This document shows, piece by piece, positions 8,501 through 16,093 of a DNA stretch of 64,000 bases. Location: assembly GCF_900111745.1 (NCBI RefSeq), contig NZ_FOIJ01000005.1, forward strand, positions 310,001-374,000, written 5' to 3'. The notes beneath the pieces are model-generated. The model saw only the letters and a program-made list of their open reading frames with translations, made no database searches and was not told the DNA's origin. The first letter of the stretch is position 1. The number at the start of each line of letters is the position of its first letter. This DNA comes from Stigmatella erecta (GTDB lineage Bacteria > Myxococcota > Myxococcia > Myxococcales > Myxococcaceae). The translations under genes and the position numbers were made by a program.

Positions 8501-11315
8501 GGGCTCCAAGGCCACTGCGCCGCAGCTGAGCATGGACCTGCCAGGGGGCAAGCACGACTTTGGTTCGGTTCAGGTGGGCGCCGAGTCGAAGTTGACGATC
8601 ACCCTCAGCAACTCCAGCTCCGCCCCCGTCTATGTGGCAGGGATCACCGAGGCTTTGCCCCACTTCCATGTGGTGTATGCGGATCCCCTGACCCAACCCA
8701 TCACCAACACCTCGCCCTGGACCTTCCAGGTGGTCTTCTCGCCGACCCAGGAGGCCTCCACGGGGGAGCGGACCCTCAACGTCAACTTCCTGGGGTTCGA
8801 GTCCTTGCCTTTCACCGTGCAGGGCTCGGGTGTCGCCGCGAAGATGAGCTTCGATCCCCTGGTGCTCGACTTCAAGAACCAGCGGGTGAAGACGACCAGT
8901 GGCGCCAAGCTGGTGTTGATCAAGAACGAAGGGTCCACGGATCTGGTCATCTCGCAGATCCTCCCCTCGGACGATGTCTTCAGCTTCACGACGGTCGAGA
9001 CGCTCAAGGATGACGAGGGGCGTACCTTCGCCGCGCTCGACGGGGGAACGCCCAGCCCACCCGATGGAGGGTGGACCGTGGGGCCGCAGAAGCACCTGGC
9101 CGTGTTCGTGAAGTTCACCCCCAAGGAGTTGGTGGCCAAGGAAGAGCAGCTCATCGTCCTCAGCAAGTACTTCTCCGCCGGGGATGGAGGCTTCCCGGTC
9201 CTGAAGGGAACCGGCGTGGATGGCCGGCTGGTGCTGGCCTCCGATGGCGGCCTCGTGTTCGACGGGGTGGAGGTGGGGACGTCCAGCACCCAGTTCGCGC
9301 GGCTCGTCAACGTGGGCAATTACCCGCTCCGGCTCGAGACCATCGATGCGTCGGCGAACTCTGCCTTCAACCTCTCCCGGGAGTGTGAAGGGGTGGTCCT
9401 GGAGCAGGACGGAGGCAGCTGCCCGGTGGGCGTCACGTTCACGCCGCCCTTCCGGGGGGGATTCGTGGAAGACGCCGTGGTGACGAGCGATTCACCGACC
9501 AATGGCGAGCTGCGGATCCAATTGTCGGGCAAGGCCGTGGCCGCGGACATGAAGCTGCGGCCGGGCGAGCTCCGCTTCGGTCCTTCCAACCTGGGGGAGG
9601 CGATCACCCGGGAGTTCTCCGTCGTCAACGATGGAGAGCGGGATCTGCTCGTGTCGCGAATCGCCATCGAGGGCAGTGGGGCGGATGCCGGTACCGAGGG
9701 CAGCTTCCTGGTCGAGGAGTCGGATGGCGGCTCGCAGTTCCGCGTGGACGCGGGGGCCAGCGCTTCGGTGCGGATCAGCTTCATGCCCCGGACGACGGGC
9801 AGCCACGCGGGCCGCGCCGTGGTCTACTCCAACGGGGTGAGGGGGGATGGGGGGACGATGGCCGTGCAGCTGGAAGGCAGCGGCGTCGCGCCCACGCTTG
9901 AGGTGAGCCCCGATGGGGGGCTGCTGTTCGCCAACACGCCCGTGGGGGGCCATGCCGTGCTCCCCCTGACCGTGACGAACAAGGGCGAAGGACAGCTCAA
10001 GCTGAGCAACATCGTGGTGAGTGGGCTGGACAAGGGCACCTTCGCGGTGTCGCCCTCCAGCCTGCAGCCGTTGGCGAGGGATGCCTCCGCCACGCTGACG
10101 GTCACGATGAGTCCGCAGGCGGAGCGGCAGTTCTTCGCCCAGGTCGAGATAACCTCGAATGAGCTGAGCCACCCCCTGGTCATTGTGCCCCTGACGGGGG
10201 CCGGCGGCAGCCGGAAGATCCAGATTCCCCCGCTGCTGAATTTCGGCTTGCAACTGGTCAGCAAGACGTCGGCCAAGCGCATCGTGACCCTGGTGAACCG
10301 CGACCAGCAGCCCGTGGTCATCAAGAAGCTGGAAATCGAGCAGGAGACGGTGGGCCAGTTCGTCCACGACGAAATCCCTTCCGATTACACCCTGGCGCCC
10401 TATCCCATGGGCCAGGATGCGGGGACGTCCTATCACCAGCTCGACCTGGGAATGGTGTTCACGCCCACGGCGGAAGCCAAGGTGAGCGGCAAGCTGAAGA
10501 TCTACATGGATGATTCCCCGGAGCCGCGGGTGGTGGAGCTGCGGGGGGAGGGCACCTCCTCGGTGTTCTCGATGTCGCCCCCGGAGCTGGCGTTCGGGGT
10601 GGTGCGCAGCGGCAGCAAGGTGGACAAGCGGCTCACCATCACCAACATGAGCGATGAGCCCGTGACCCTCTATGGGCCGTCCCAGTCCTACAGGACGGGC
10701 GAGGGCTTCCGGATCCTGGACTGGAGCGAGGGTGTTCCCCGGCAGCTCGGCGGGGGCTCGTCCACCACGGTGCAGGTCTCCTACGAGGCCCCGAAGCAGA
10801 TGCTGTCCGAGGCGACGCTCATCTTTGGCTCCGAGCCTCGCCAGCGCCAGGGCGTGGAGGTGGCGATGACGGGCCGGGTCATCGACCTCACGGTCAGCGT
10901 GAAGCCGGACAGCTTGGACTTCGAGCGGGTGGATGTCGGGTCCCCGGCGGAATCCAGGGAGGTGGTCATCACCAACAACTCGTCCTCGGCCCAGAAGGTG
11001 AATGTCCAGCAGAGCCAGGCGGACTCGCCCTTCACCCTGGAGGCGGCGGCCCTGGCCAGTCCGATCCCGGCGGAGGGGAGCGCCTCGTTCACGGTGACGT
11101 TCGCCCCCCAGACAACCTCGTTGGCGGAGAGCGAGGTGCAGGTCTGGGTCCAGGGCGCGGAGACGCCCGAAGTGCGGCTGCCCGTGAGAGGACAGGGCCG
11201 CAGCCTGACGGGGCAGGGCGGCGGGTGTTCCTTCGGCAGCACCGGGGTGGGGAGCGCCAGCCTGATGGCCTTGATGGCCCTGTGGGTCTGGGCCTCCCGG
11301 CGGAGGAACGGATAA
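5592..11315 (+). CDS. Giant surface protein with about 16 ASH/choice-of-anchor-D repeats and MYXO-CTERM-type tag
   Basis: A 1907-aa protein starting at GTG 5592, with GGGAGAAG just upstream. The N-terminus is a lipoprotein signal with lipobox LLASC. A DAG/DGG/GPP linker (about residues 40-110) is followed by about 16 Ig-like repeats of roughly 100 residues, each opening with a hydrophobic L.F....V segment and a later L.V.N.G...L strand (e.g. SLTVTNHGTGTLVF, PLTVTNKGEGQLKL). These match the ASH/choice-of-anchor-D fold. The C-terminus has a Cys, a hydrophobic helix and a basic end (GGCSFGS, then WVWASRRRNG), matching the MYXO-CTERM sorting type. Having both a lipobox and a C-terminal sorting tag is odd. 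Only four bases separate it from the first T6SS-linked gene. Confidence 0.88.
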   Translation: MLRLSVLAVMGLGLLASCGPAELPSSGVSHEQGVAFSTLFAGTDGGDAGTDGGDAGPEDAGPPDAGPEDAGPPDAGPEDAGPGDAGPGDAGPPDAGPPDAGSPDAGPCADGSAVDGGNPLRFERATLNFEDLPVGDYKPLTVQLLNDSLVPIESVLSFSGAVDGNPFVTVPSVDSPFIVDGPSSISVIFNPEARAAYARTLTVTSTNGCWSDTLELLGRGVAPVLTPTPLTVNLPDTPVNTLSPVSAVTVKNEGSAALTVTDVKMTGSHQTLFQVTPQSFTVEAGKSRDVNVRFSPGANEVTATTKLSFLSNDPQGAQQEITLSARGVNPQLSVLPGSLPFGERVLHDAGVLSLRATKSGLGTLTVTDVAIAGTGTDQFTVNPKAFSIGEGSDAGVNLTVTFNPSAPGDAGVTLSFISNQTTGTQPVVRATGRGISPELQLSATSIPFPDQQINTALVRSLTVTNHGTGTLVFDAGFKSNPSGFFQLPETRLLVPENDSRTLTVTFQPTAQGSFLAELTYSTNEVGSPTGTISLSGRGVNPVLSFNPSDAGFPEQLVGSDGGTLTIMATNSGSGTVKVSKVVMTGDAEHFKVSPATFDVPSGADAGTPLTVQFAPKFKVDAGVVLTFESNQAAGPMAAVSLHGRGVEPRYSVLSLLDFEERLVNALAQKTLRFENTGTGVLTITNLAIQGADQAYFDISEHSLSIPENSFKELNVTFRPDVARLFDAQLAFTSNQPNRTSGTVTLRGKGVSLGYTLSASSLDFGFVGLGTTSTQPLEGGLVVTNTGTGSITLNLQVEGGGLAFGADTASVNVLPGQPKTLRVTFAPSTEGAVQANLKVTSNIQGRLDTVVLKGTGALPNFQVEPASLEFGPMYPTGAAILPVTIRNLGNVPLRLASTGVTITSSSGGFTHTASLPREIPVGASGVYTFNVRFSPGAQDAVSSYSGSLKVEVTPATGQGTGTSDFKTVPMSGSKATAPQLSMDLPGGKHDFGSVQVGAESKLTITLSNSSSAPVYVAGITEALPHFHVVYADPLTQPITNTSPWTFQVVFSPTQEASTGERTLNVNFLGFESLPFTVQGSGVAAKMSFDPLVLDFKNQRVKTTSGAKLVLIKNEGSTDLVISQILPSDDVFSFTTVETLKDDEGRTFAALDGGTPSPPDGGWTVGPQKHLAVFVKFTPKELVAKEEQLIVLSKYFSAGDGGFPVLKGTGVDGRLVLASDGGLVFDGVEVGTSSTQFARLVNVGNYPLRLETIDASANSAFNLSRECEGVVLEQDGGSCPVGVTFTPPFRGGFVEDAVVTSDSPTNGELRIQLSGKAVAADMKLRPGELRFGPSNLGEAITREFSVVNDGERDLLVSRIAIEGSGADAGTEGSFLVEESDGGSQFRVDAGASASVRISFMPRTTGSHAGRAVVYSNGVRGDGGTMAVQLEGSGVAPTLEVSPDGGLLFANTPVGGHAVLPLTVTNKGEGQLKLSNIVVSGLDKGTFAVSPSSLQPLARDASATLTVTMSPQAERQFFAQVEITSNELSHPLVIVPLTGAGGSRKIQIPPLLNFGLQLVSKTSAKRIVTLVNRDQQPVVIKKLEIEQETVGQFVHDEIPSDYTLAPYPMGQDAGTSYHQLDLGMVFTPTAEAKVSGKLKIYMDDSPEPRVVELRGEGTSSVFSMSPPELAFGVVRSGSKVDKRLTITNMSDEPVTLYGPSQSYRTGEGFRILDWSEGVPRQLGGGSSTTVQVSYEAPKQMLSEATLIFGSEPRQRQGVEVAMTGRVIDLTVSVKPDSLDFERVDVGSPAESREVVITNNSSSAQKVNVQQSQADSPFTLEAAALASPIPAEGSASFTVTFAPQTTSLAESEVQVWVQGAETPEVRLPVRGQGRSLTGQGGGCSFGSTGVGSASLMALMALWVWASRRRNG
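5714..5911 (+). repeat. Tandem repeats coding the DAGP linker
   Basis: Within the giant ASH gene. A 30-bp unit at 5761-5790 is repeated exactly at 5791-5820 and partly from 5821; it encodes EDAGPPDAGP. A 15-bp unit (gggcccaggcgatgc) is then repeated twice, followed by degenerate copies. All units are multiples of three, so slippage would change linker length without shifting frame. Confidence 0.9.
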
Positions 11316-11319
11316 GCGG

Positions 11320-12999
11320 ATGGCCTTCGATGTGAAGAAGATCCTCGACCAGCTGGAGACGGGCGCCCCCGCGGGCCCCGGGGTGCCCTTCTGGCAGCAG
11401 GAGAGCTGGGAGGATCCGGAGGGGTTCATCGCCGCCCTGGCGGCCGCCCACACCGGCAAGGGCGCCCCCCTGAAGAGCCGGACGGGCCAGCACTACGACT
11501 TCTTTCATGATCTCGTGGTCCGCCACAGCGCCGTGGACCGCGCGGCGCTGCGCGTCTACGACCGGCGCGCCGGCTGGCAGGTGCTCAGCTACCGCCAGCT
11601 CCACGAGCAGTCCACGCGGCGGGCCACGGAGTGGGCCCGGCAGGGCGTCAAGGCCGGGGCCAAGGTCTGTTTGATCTACCCGGTGGGCAGCGAGCTGCTC
11701 GTGTCCTTCGCCGCGGCCCTGAGCCTGGGCGCCTGCATCAGTTTCCTGCCCGCCCATGGCAAACGCTTCCTGGCCCGCCGCCTGGCCGCGCTCGCGCCCG
11801 GCCACATCGCCGCAGAGCCCCACCAGGCGGCGCTGCTGGAGGGCTTCGAGAAGAAGCTGCTTCAGAGCCGGGGCCAAGACGCTCCGGCTTTCACCTCGCA
11901 TACCTACAAGCCCACCGAGCCCGTGGGGCTGCTCTTCTCGCCGCTGGTGGCGCCGCCGGCCACGCCCGTGAAGCTCCTCGCGGCGGATGCCTGGGGCGGG
12001 GCGCTGGTGGATGGCTTGCTCACCCTGGGGCTGGGGGCTGGCGAGCACTTGGCGGCGCCGGGCTACCACCTGCTGCAGCACCTGCCGGCCTTTCTGTTCG
12101 CCACGCTGCTTCGCGGGGCCACGTACCTTCACTTCGAGCTGACGGATCTCGAGGCCCAGCCGGCGCTGCTCCTGGAGCACCCGGTGCGCGCGCTGGGGGT
12201 GACACCGGCCCTGCGGGACTTGACGCTGCGGGCCCGGACACCCCTCAAGAACGTGGCCCACTGGTTCCGCAACCCCGAGGAGCCGCTCGATTGGCAGTCC
12301 TGGCGCGCCTGGGCTCAGCAGTGCGGCCTGTCCGCGGTGCCCTCCTCGAATGTGCTCGTGGATCCGTCCGCCGGGGGCGCCGTGCTCGTCTCGCCCCGCC
12401 GGGTGAGGGACGTGCACACCGAGGCCCCACCGGCCCCGGGGCGCCGCTGGGCCTTGCACGATGTCAACATGAGCGGCCAGCTGGCCCCGGGGGACCTGGG
12501 CGTCTTCGCCGTGCTTCCCCACGAGGAGCGTCCGCTGCCCTACGCGGTGCTCACCCGCTCCTATGGCGTGTATCACTATGGCGGGCCCATCACGGCGAGG
12601 CGGGAAGGCCGGGTCTACCTGGCGGAGGAGACCGCGGAGGCCGTGAGTGCCTTGCCCTTCGTCCGGGGCGCCACCGTGGTGACGTCCCCCACGGGGGGCG
12701 TCGCGGGCCACTACCGGTACGTGCTCCTGGTGTTCACGGGCGCTCAGGCGGTGCAGCGGGGCCCCTGGCTCCAGCAGATCCGACAGTTCCTGGAGCTCGA
12801 GCTCGGCGCCGAGCATCTGCCGGACCGGATCGAATTCATTCCCCTCTATGCCCGCAAGGTGGACGGGCAGGTAGACAGCGTCTGGTGCCAGTCTCAGTTC
12901 CTGACCGGCGCGCTCCACCGGAAGAGCTCGGACCCGCTCTTCCAGGCACTGACCCAGCTTCGGGGGCGCCTGCTGGAAAAGGAGGAGCGGGGTATGTGA
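11320..12999 (+). CDS. Degenerate adenylate-forming (ANL superfamily) protein in T6SS operon
   Basis: A 559-aa protein with the overall plan of acyl-CoA synthetase/adenylation enzymes: an N-terminal region with YDFFHDLVVRHSAVDRAAL and VLSYRQLHEQSTRRATEWA, a phosphopantetheine-ligase-like KVCLIYPVGSELLVSFAAAL, and a C-terminal LAPGDLGVFAV. The ATP-binding A3 loop (normally S/T-rich SGTTGxPK) is not recognisable; its place reads GLLFSPLVAPPATPVK. The A10 region reads PLYARKVDGQVD, with Gln where the catalytic Lys is expected. It therefore looks like an inactive or repurposed enzyme. It lies between the ASH protein and the PAAR-like gene with almost no spacing, so a T6SS or surface-modification role is inferred. 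True function unknown. Confidence 0.7.
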   Translation: MAFDVKKILDQLETGAPAGPGVPFWQQESWEDPEGFIAALAAAHTGKGAPLKSRTGQHYDFFHDLVVRHSAVDRAALRVYDRRAGWQVLSYRQLHEQSTRRATEWARQGVKAGAKVCLIYPVGSELLVSFAAALSLGACISFLPAHGKRFLARRLAALAPGHIAAEPHQAALLEGFEKKLLQSRGQDAPAFTSHTYKPTEPVGLLFSPLVAPPATPVKLLAADAWGGALVDGLLTLGLGAGEHLAAPGYHLLQHLPAFLFATLLRGATYLHFELTDLEAQPALLLEHPVRALGVTPALRDLTLRARTPLKNVAHWFRNPEEPLDWQSWRAWAQQCGLSAVPSSNVLVDPSAGGAVLVSPRRVRDVHTEAPPAPGRRWALHDVNMSGQLAPGDLGVFAVLPHEERPLPYAVLTRSYGVYHYGGPITARREGRVYLAEETAEAVSALPFVRGATVVTSPTGGVAGHYRYVLLVFTGAQAVQRGPWLQQIRQFLELELGAEHLPDRIEFIPLYARKVDGQVDSVWCQSQFLTGALHRKSSDPLFQALTQLRGRLLEKEERGM

Positions 13000-13040
13000 G
13001 GATGCAGCCTCCTGCGAGCGGTCCGCTGGGGAGGGTTGTC

Positions 13041-13427
13041 ATGGGAGTCCAGATCGTCACAGGGGCGTTGCTGCAATGCAGCTTTGGTGTGGCCCCCTCC
13101 GCCCTGGCGGTGCTGCCCGCCAACAAGGTGCTGTCCACGACGCCGGCGGCCAACATCATGGACAACAAGCCCATGGTGAACATCATGCCGTTCGGGATGT
13201 GCTCGTCCCTGTCCAACCCCACCGTGGCCGCGGCCACGGCGGCGGCCCTGGGCGTGCTGACGCCCATGCCCTGCGTGCCCGTGACGGCGGCTCCCTGGGT
13301 GCCTGGGTGCCCCAAGGTGCTCATTGGCAACATGCCGGCCGTGGACATGAGCTGCAAGCTGATGTGCAACTGGGGAGGGGTCATCCAGGTGCTCTCCCCC
13401 GGACAGGTCACGGTGCAAGATGGCTGA
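13041..13427 (+). CDS. PAAR-like DUF4280 protein, putative T6SS spike tip
   Basis: A 128-aa protein with the DUF4280 pattern: VTGALLQCSFGVAPSAL at the start, ANIMDNKPMVNIMPFGMC in the middle, PCVPVTAAPW and MPAVDMSCKLMCNWGG near the end. DUF4280 proteins are PAAR-like cones that cap VgrG spikes; several Cys residues are spread as in the family and could bind metal. The ATG at 13041 is chosen because GGGAGGG lies six bases upstream; an in-frame ATG at 13002 is less well placed. The end overlaps the next gene by eight bases, indicating translational coupling with the baseplate genes. Confidence 0.85.
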   Translation: MGVQIVTGALLQCSFGVAPSALAVLPANKVLSTTPAANIMDNKPMVNIMPFGMCSSLSNPTVAAATAAALGVLTPMPCVPVTAAPWVPGCPKVLIGNMPAVDMSCKLMCNWGGVIQVLSPGQVTVQDG

Positions 13428-14442
13428 GCCCGTCAAGAAGATGGCCGTTGTGCCCCTCGACCCCGGCCTGCTGAGCCGGACGCTGAGCGCGGAGTCGCCG
13501 GACCTGGAGAGTTCGGATGAGCGGCTGGAGAAGGTCAACGGCCTCACGTCCCGGAATGATTACGCGGGGGCGGCCCGGGCCGCCGAGGCGCTGCTGCGCG
13601 AGGGCGTCTATGACGTGAGGCTCGTGGGGGCCTACCTCCTCGGGTTGTTCCTCGAGGGCGGGCTCCAGGCGATGCCGGCGGTGTTTCACGCGCTCTCCAA
13701 CACGCTGCTGCGCAACTGGCAGTTCTTTGGCCCCCGCGAGCGCCGGGACGTCTTCGCCGACGGCAACCTGCGCTGGCTGCTCAAGCTGCTCATCAAGCAC
13801 ATCGAGTTCCACGAGCGGAGCAAGGACGAGACCTGGCAGCGCTGGCGGGAGGCCTCCAACCGCGAAGCCCTGGAGCAGGCGCTCGCGCTCAGCGAGGAGA
13901 TCTTCGCGTCGTTCGGCCAGGCGATGCCCCGCAATGGCTGCGAGGCCCCCTTCCGCCGGCTCACCCAGTGGATGGAGGGACACCTGATGTCCCTGCCCGC
14001 CGCGCAGCCGGAGCCCGAGGAAGAACCCGCGCCGGAGCACGAGCCGGAGGAGGCGGAGCCCGAGGTGGCTCAGGCCCCCAGGAAGGCTTCGCCACAAACC
14101 CCGGTCCGGGAGGCGGGCCCCACGGTGCCCGTCTCGCCCGCGATGGCGGAGCTGATGCGCAAGCTGGCCGCCTTCGACACGCTCGTCCAGCGCCAGGACT
14201 TCCAGCGCGCCAGCGTGGTGGCCGCGGACGTGATGGCGGTGGTGGAGCGGTTTGATCCCCGCGTGTACCTGCCCTCGTTGTTCTCCCGGTTCTTCGCCGG
14301 GCTGAGCGTGCATGCCGAGCAGGTGGAGTCCCTGCTGCAGGGCACCGAGTCGCTGTCCTTCCGCGCGTTGGATCAGCTCTACCGGGTGGACCTGGAGACC
14401 TTCCTGGCCTCGGCGGAAGGAGCGCACGGGGCGGAGAAGTAG
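13420..14442 (+). CDS. TssA/IglI-like T6SS protein
   Basis: A 340-aa protein, mainly helical. Residues of about 30-190 include ERLEKVNGLTSRNDYAGAAR, LLREGVYDVRLVGAYLLG and LSNTLLRNWQFFGPRERRD, recalling the helical N-terminal region of TssA (ImpA) proteins and the IglI-type protein of Francisella-like systems. A Pro/Glu linker at about 190-225 leads to a second helical part (MAELMRKLAAFDTLVQRQDF). It lacks a classical ImpA-N signature, so the assignment rests on context: it overlaps the PAAR-like gene upstream and shares one base with tssG downstream. Likely role: sheath or baseplate assembly cap. Confidence in the precise family is moderate. Confidence 0.6.
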   Translation: MAEPVKKMAVVPLDPGLLSRTLSAESPDLESSDERLEKVNGLTSRNDYAGAARAAEALLREGVYDVRLVGAYLLGLFLEGGLQAMPAVFHALSNTLLRNWQFFGPRERRDVFADGNLRWLLKLLIKHIEFHERSKDETWQRWREASNREALEQALALSEEIFASFGQAMPRNGCEAPFRRLTQWMEGHLMSLPAAQPEPEEEPAPEHEPEEAEPEVAQAPRKASPQTPVREAGPTVPVSPAMAELMRKLAAFDTLVQRQDFQRASVVAADVMAVVERFDPRVYLPSLFSRFFAGLSVHAEQVESLLQGTESLSFRALDQLYRVDLETFLASAEGAHGAEK

Positions 14443-15311
14443 TGGAGGGGGCGCTCCTGGAGCAGCGCATCCGCGAGCGCATCCGCGGCTTCGACATCCC
14501 GGCGTTGCTGGAGGTGCTGGCCACGGCCGGCTACGGCGGCGCCGACATCGAATACCGCAGCCACCGGACCACGCTGCACCAGTCGCACCTGGTGCACGAC
14601 ATCCAGTTCATCCACCAGCCGCGCAAGCGCGTCATCATCACGGTGAACATCGGCCTGCTCAGCGCGCAGTCGCCGCTGCCCTCCTTCCTCATGCGGACGA
14701 TGGACCAGCTCGACCACGAGCGGCTCGAGCGCTTCGTGGGATTCTTCGACCACCGGCTGCTCCAGGAGCGTTTCGCGGGGCTTCACCCGGAGCGGGATGA
14801 GGCGTTGTTGCCCGGTTGGCCCGAGGCGGCGCGGGACCGGTTGCGTCTGCTCCGCCCGGAATGTCCAAGCACGTTGCACTGGCTCTTCAACAAGGTGTTT
14901 CCCGAGACGGAGATCTCGGTGCGGCGCGAGGCGCGCAAGCAGCGGCTCCCCGCGCGGGAGATGCGGCTGGGCGCCAGCGCGCTCGGGGAAGGGGACGCCA
15001 TGGGCGGCTTCGCCTCGGTGGCCACGGGGGGCATCGAGGTGCGCATCCACTGCGAAGAGCCGCTGGCCCACAACGGGGTGCCCTGGGCCGTGGAGGCACG
15101 CCGGAGGTTCTCCTCGGCGGTCTTGCCGCTGCTCACCGACAAGGTCCTGATGCTCAGCGTCATTCTCTTGCTGCGTGAGCAGGAGAGCGTCCTGCGCATC
15201 GAGCGTGACAGCCACCTGGGTTATGAGCCGCTGAAGGTGTCCGCGGCCCAGACCCAGCACGTTGTTCTCTTCTCGGGGGACACATCGAGTCCTTCGGCCT
15301 TGGTGACCTGA
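14442..15311 (+). CDS. tssG: T6SS baseplate subunit TssG-like
   Basis: A 289-aa protein starting at GTG 14442, which overlaps the preceding TAG. TssG-like features are EYRSHRTTLHQSHLVHDIQ near residue 38, VNIGLLSAQSPLPSFLM near 67, LDHERLERFVGFFDHRLL near 90 and a C-terminal domain ending in LGYEPLKVSAAQ. TssG joins TssF, TssE and TssK in the baseplate wedge. The protein is near the usual family length (about 300-350 aa). In most T6SS loci tssG follows tssF; here it is about 6.9 kb upstream of tssF and precedes the promoter of the tssB operon. Confidence 0.75.
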   Translation: MEGALLEQRIRERIRGFDIPALLEVLATAGYGGADIEYRSHRTTLHQSHLVHDIQFIHQPRKRVIITVNIGLLSAQSPLPSFLMRTMDQLDHERLERFVGFFDHRLLQERFAGLHPERDEALLPGWPEAARDRLRLLRPECPSTLHWLFNKVFPETEISVRREARKQRLPAREMRLGASALGEGDAMGGFASVATGGIEVRIHCEEPLAHNGVPWAVEARRRFSSAVLPLLTDKVLMLSVILLLREQESVLRIERDSHLGYEPLKVSAAQTQHVVLFSGDTSSPSALVT

Positions 15312-15318
15312 GGCCCCC

Positions 15319-15361
15319 TTGACCCCTCGAACGCGCGTGTTCTTATAATACGATTTATAAC
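15319..15361 (+). promoter_or_regulatory. Candidate promoter/operator before tssB
   Basis: In the 131-base gap before tssB there is TTGACC at 15319-15324 and a perfect TATAAT at 15344-15349 (19-base spacing), plus a second TATAAC at 15356-15361. Two TTATAA hexamers sit at 15343-15348 and 15355-15360 around a CG centre, making an imperfect dyad that could be an operator. The AT-rich patch is striking in such GC-rich DNA. It implies that tssB onward is transcribed separately from the upstream genes. Confidence 0.6.
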
Positions 15362-15442
15362 AGTGCGGATCATGATCTGGGTCGGGGTCGGGCGGGCGGC
15401 GGGCTTTCCGGAGATGTGAACCGCTTGTTGTAAGGAGAACTC

Positions 15443-16054
15443 GTGCCGATCCAGGACAGTCTGCCCAAATCCCGTATTACCCTCACCTATCGCACCACCA
15501 TCAGCGGACAAGAGGAGGCCGTCAAGCTTCCGTTCCGGGTCGTGGTGATGGGCGACTTCTCGAGCGGTAGCTCCACGGACCGCCAGCTGGATCTCGAAGA
15601 GCGCAAGCTGCGCTCGGTCACCGGCGGCAACATCAACGAGCTGATGAAGGACATGAACATGTCCCTCTCGTTCGAGGTGGATGACAAGCTGAGCGCCGAT
15701 GGCAACGGGCGGATGAAGGTCAATCTGCCGGTCGACCGGATGAAGTCGTTTCACCCGGATGAGATTGTCCACCACGTGCCCAAGCTGAAGTCGTTGCTGA
15801 TGCTGCGCCAGCTGCTCTTGGAGATGCAGTCGGACATCGACAACCGCAAGGATTTGCGCCGCAAGCTCTACGAGCTGTTCTCCAACAAGGAAGAGCTGCG
15901 CAAGCTGCTGGAGAGCGATCAGCTCAAGAACTACGCGGGCATGCGCCTGCCTGCCACCGCCAAGGCGCAAACCCAGGCCGCGCCGCCGGCGCCCGCCCAG
16001 CCCGCGCTCGCCGCGGAGACCGTTCCCGCCGTGGCAACCGCCAAGGCCACCTGA
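15443..16054 (+). CDS. tssB: T6SS contractile sheath small subunit TssB (VipA)
   Basis: A 203-aa protein starting at GTG 15443 with AAGGAG about seven bases upstream. TssB signatures are SRITLTYRT, LPFRVVVMGDFSSG, LDLEERKLRSV and the DUF770 core SFHPDEIVHHVPKLKSLLML, followed by a helical C-terminus. The last 40 residues are an Ala/Pro/Thr tail longer than in most TssB proteins. It pairs with TssC, 39 bases downstream, to form the sheath. A distant second TssB domain occurs in the fused protein at 32364-33812. Confidence 0.95.
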   Translation: MPIQDSLPKSRITLTYRTTISGQEEAVKLPFRVVVMGDFSSGSSTDRQLDLEERKLRSVTGGNINELMKDMNMSLSFEVDDKLSADGNGRMKVNLPVDRMKSFHPDEIVHHVPKLKSLLMLRQLLLEMQSDIDNRKDLRRKLYELFSNKEELRKLLESDQLKNYAGMRLPATAKAQTQAAPPAPAQPALAAETVPAVATAKAT

Positions 16055-16093
16055 TTTTCCTCTCCCTTTTTCGTGCCGAGGAGCCCTTCGCTC

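Noticed and set aside
5664-9095. Minus-strand open frame of 1143 codons opposite the ASH-repeat gene
   Set aside because: His/Arg/Gly-rich translation without domains; a codon-bias shadow of the plus-strand gene, which has a signal peptide and clear repeats.
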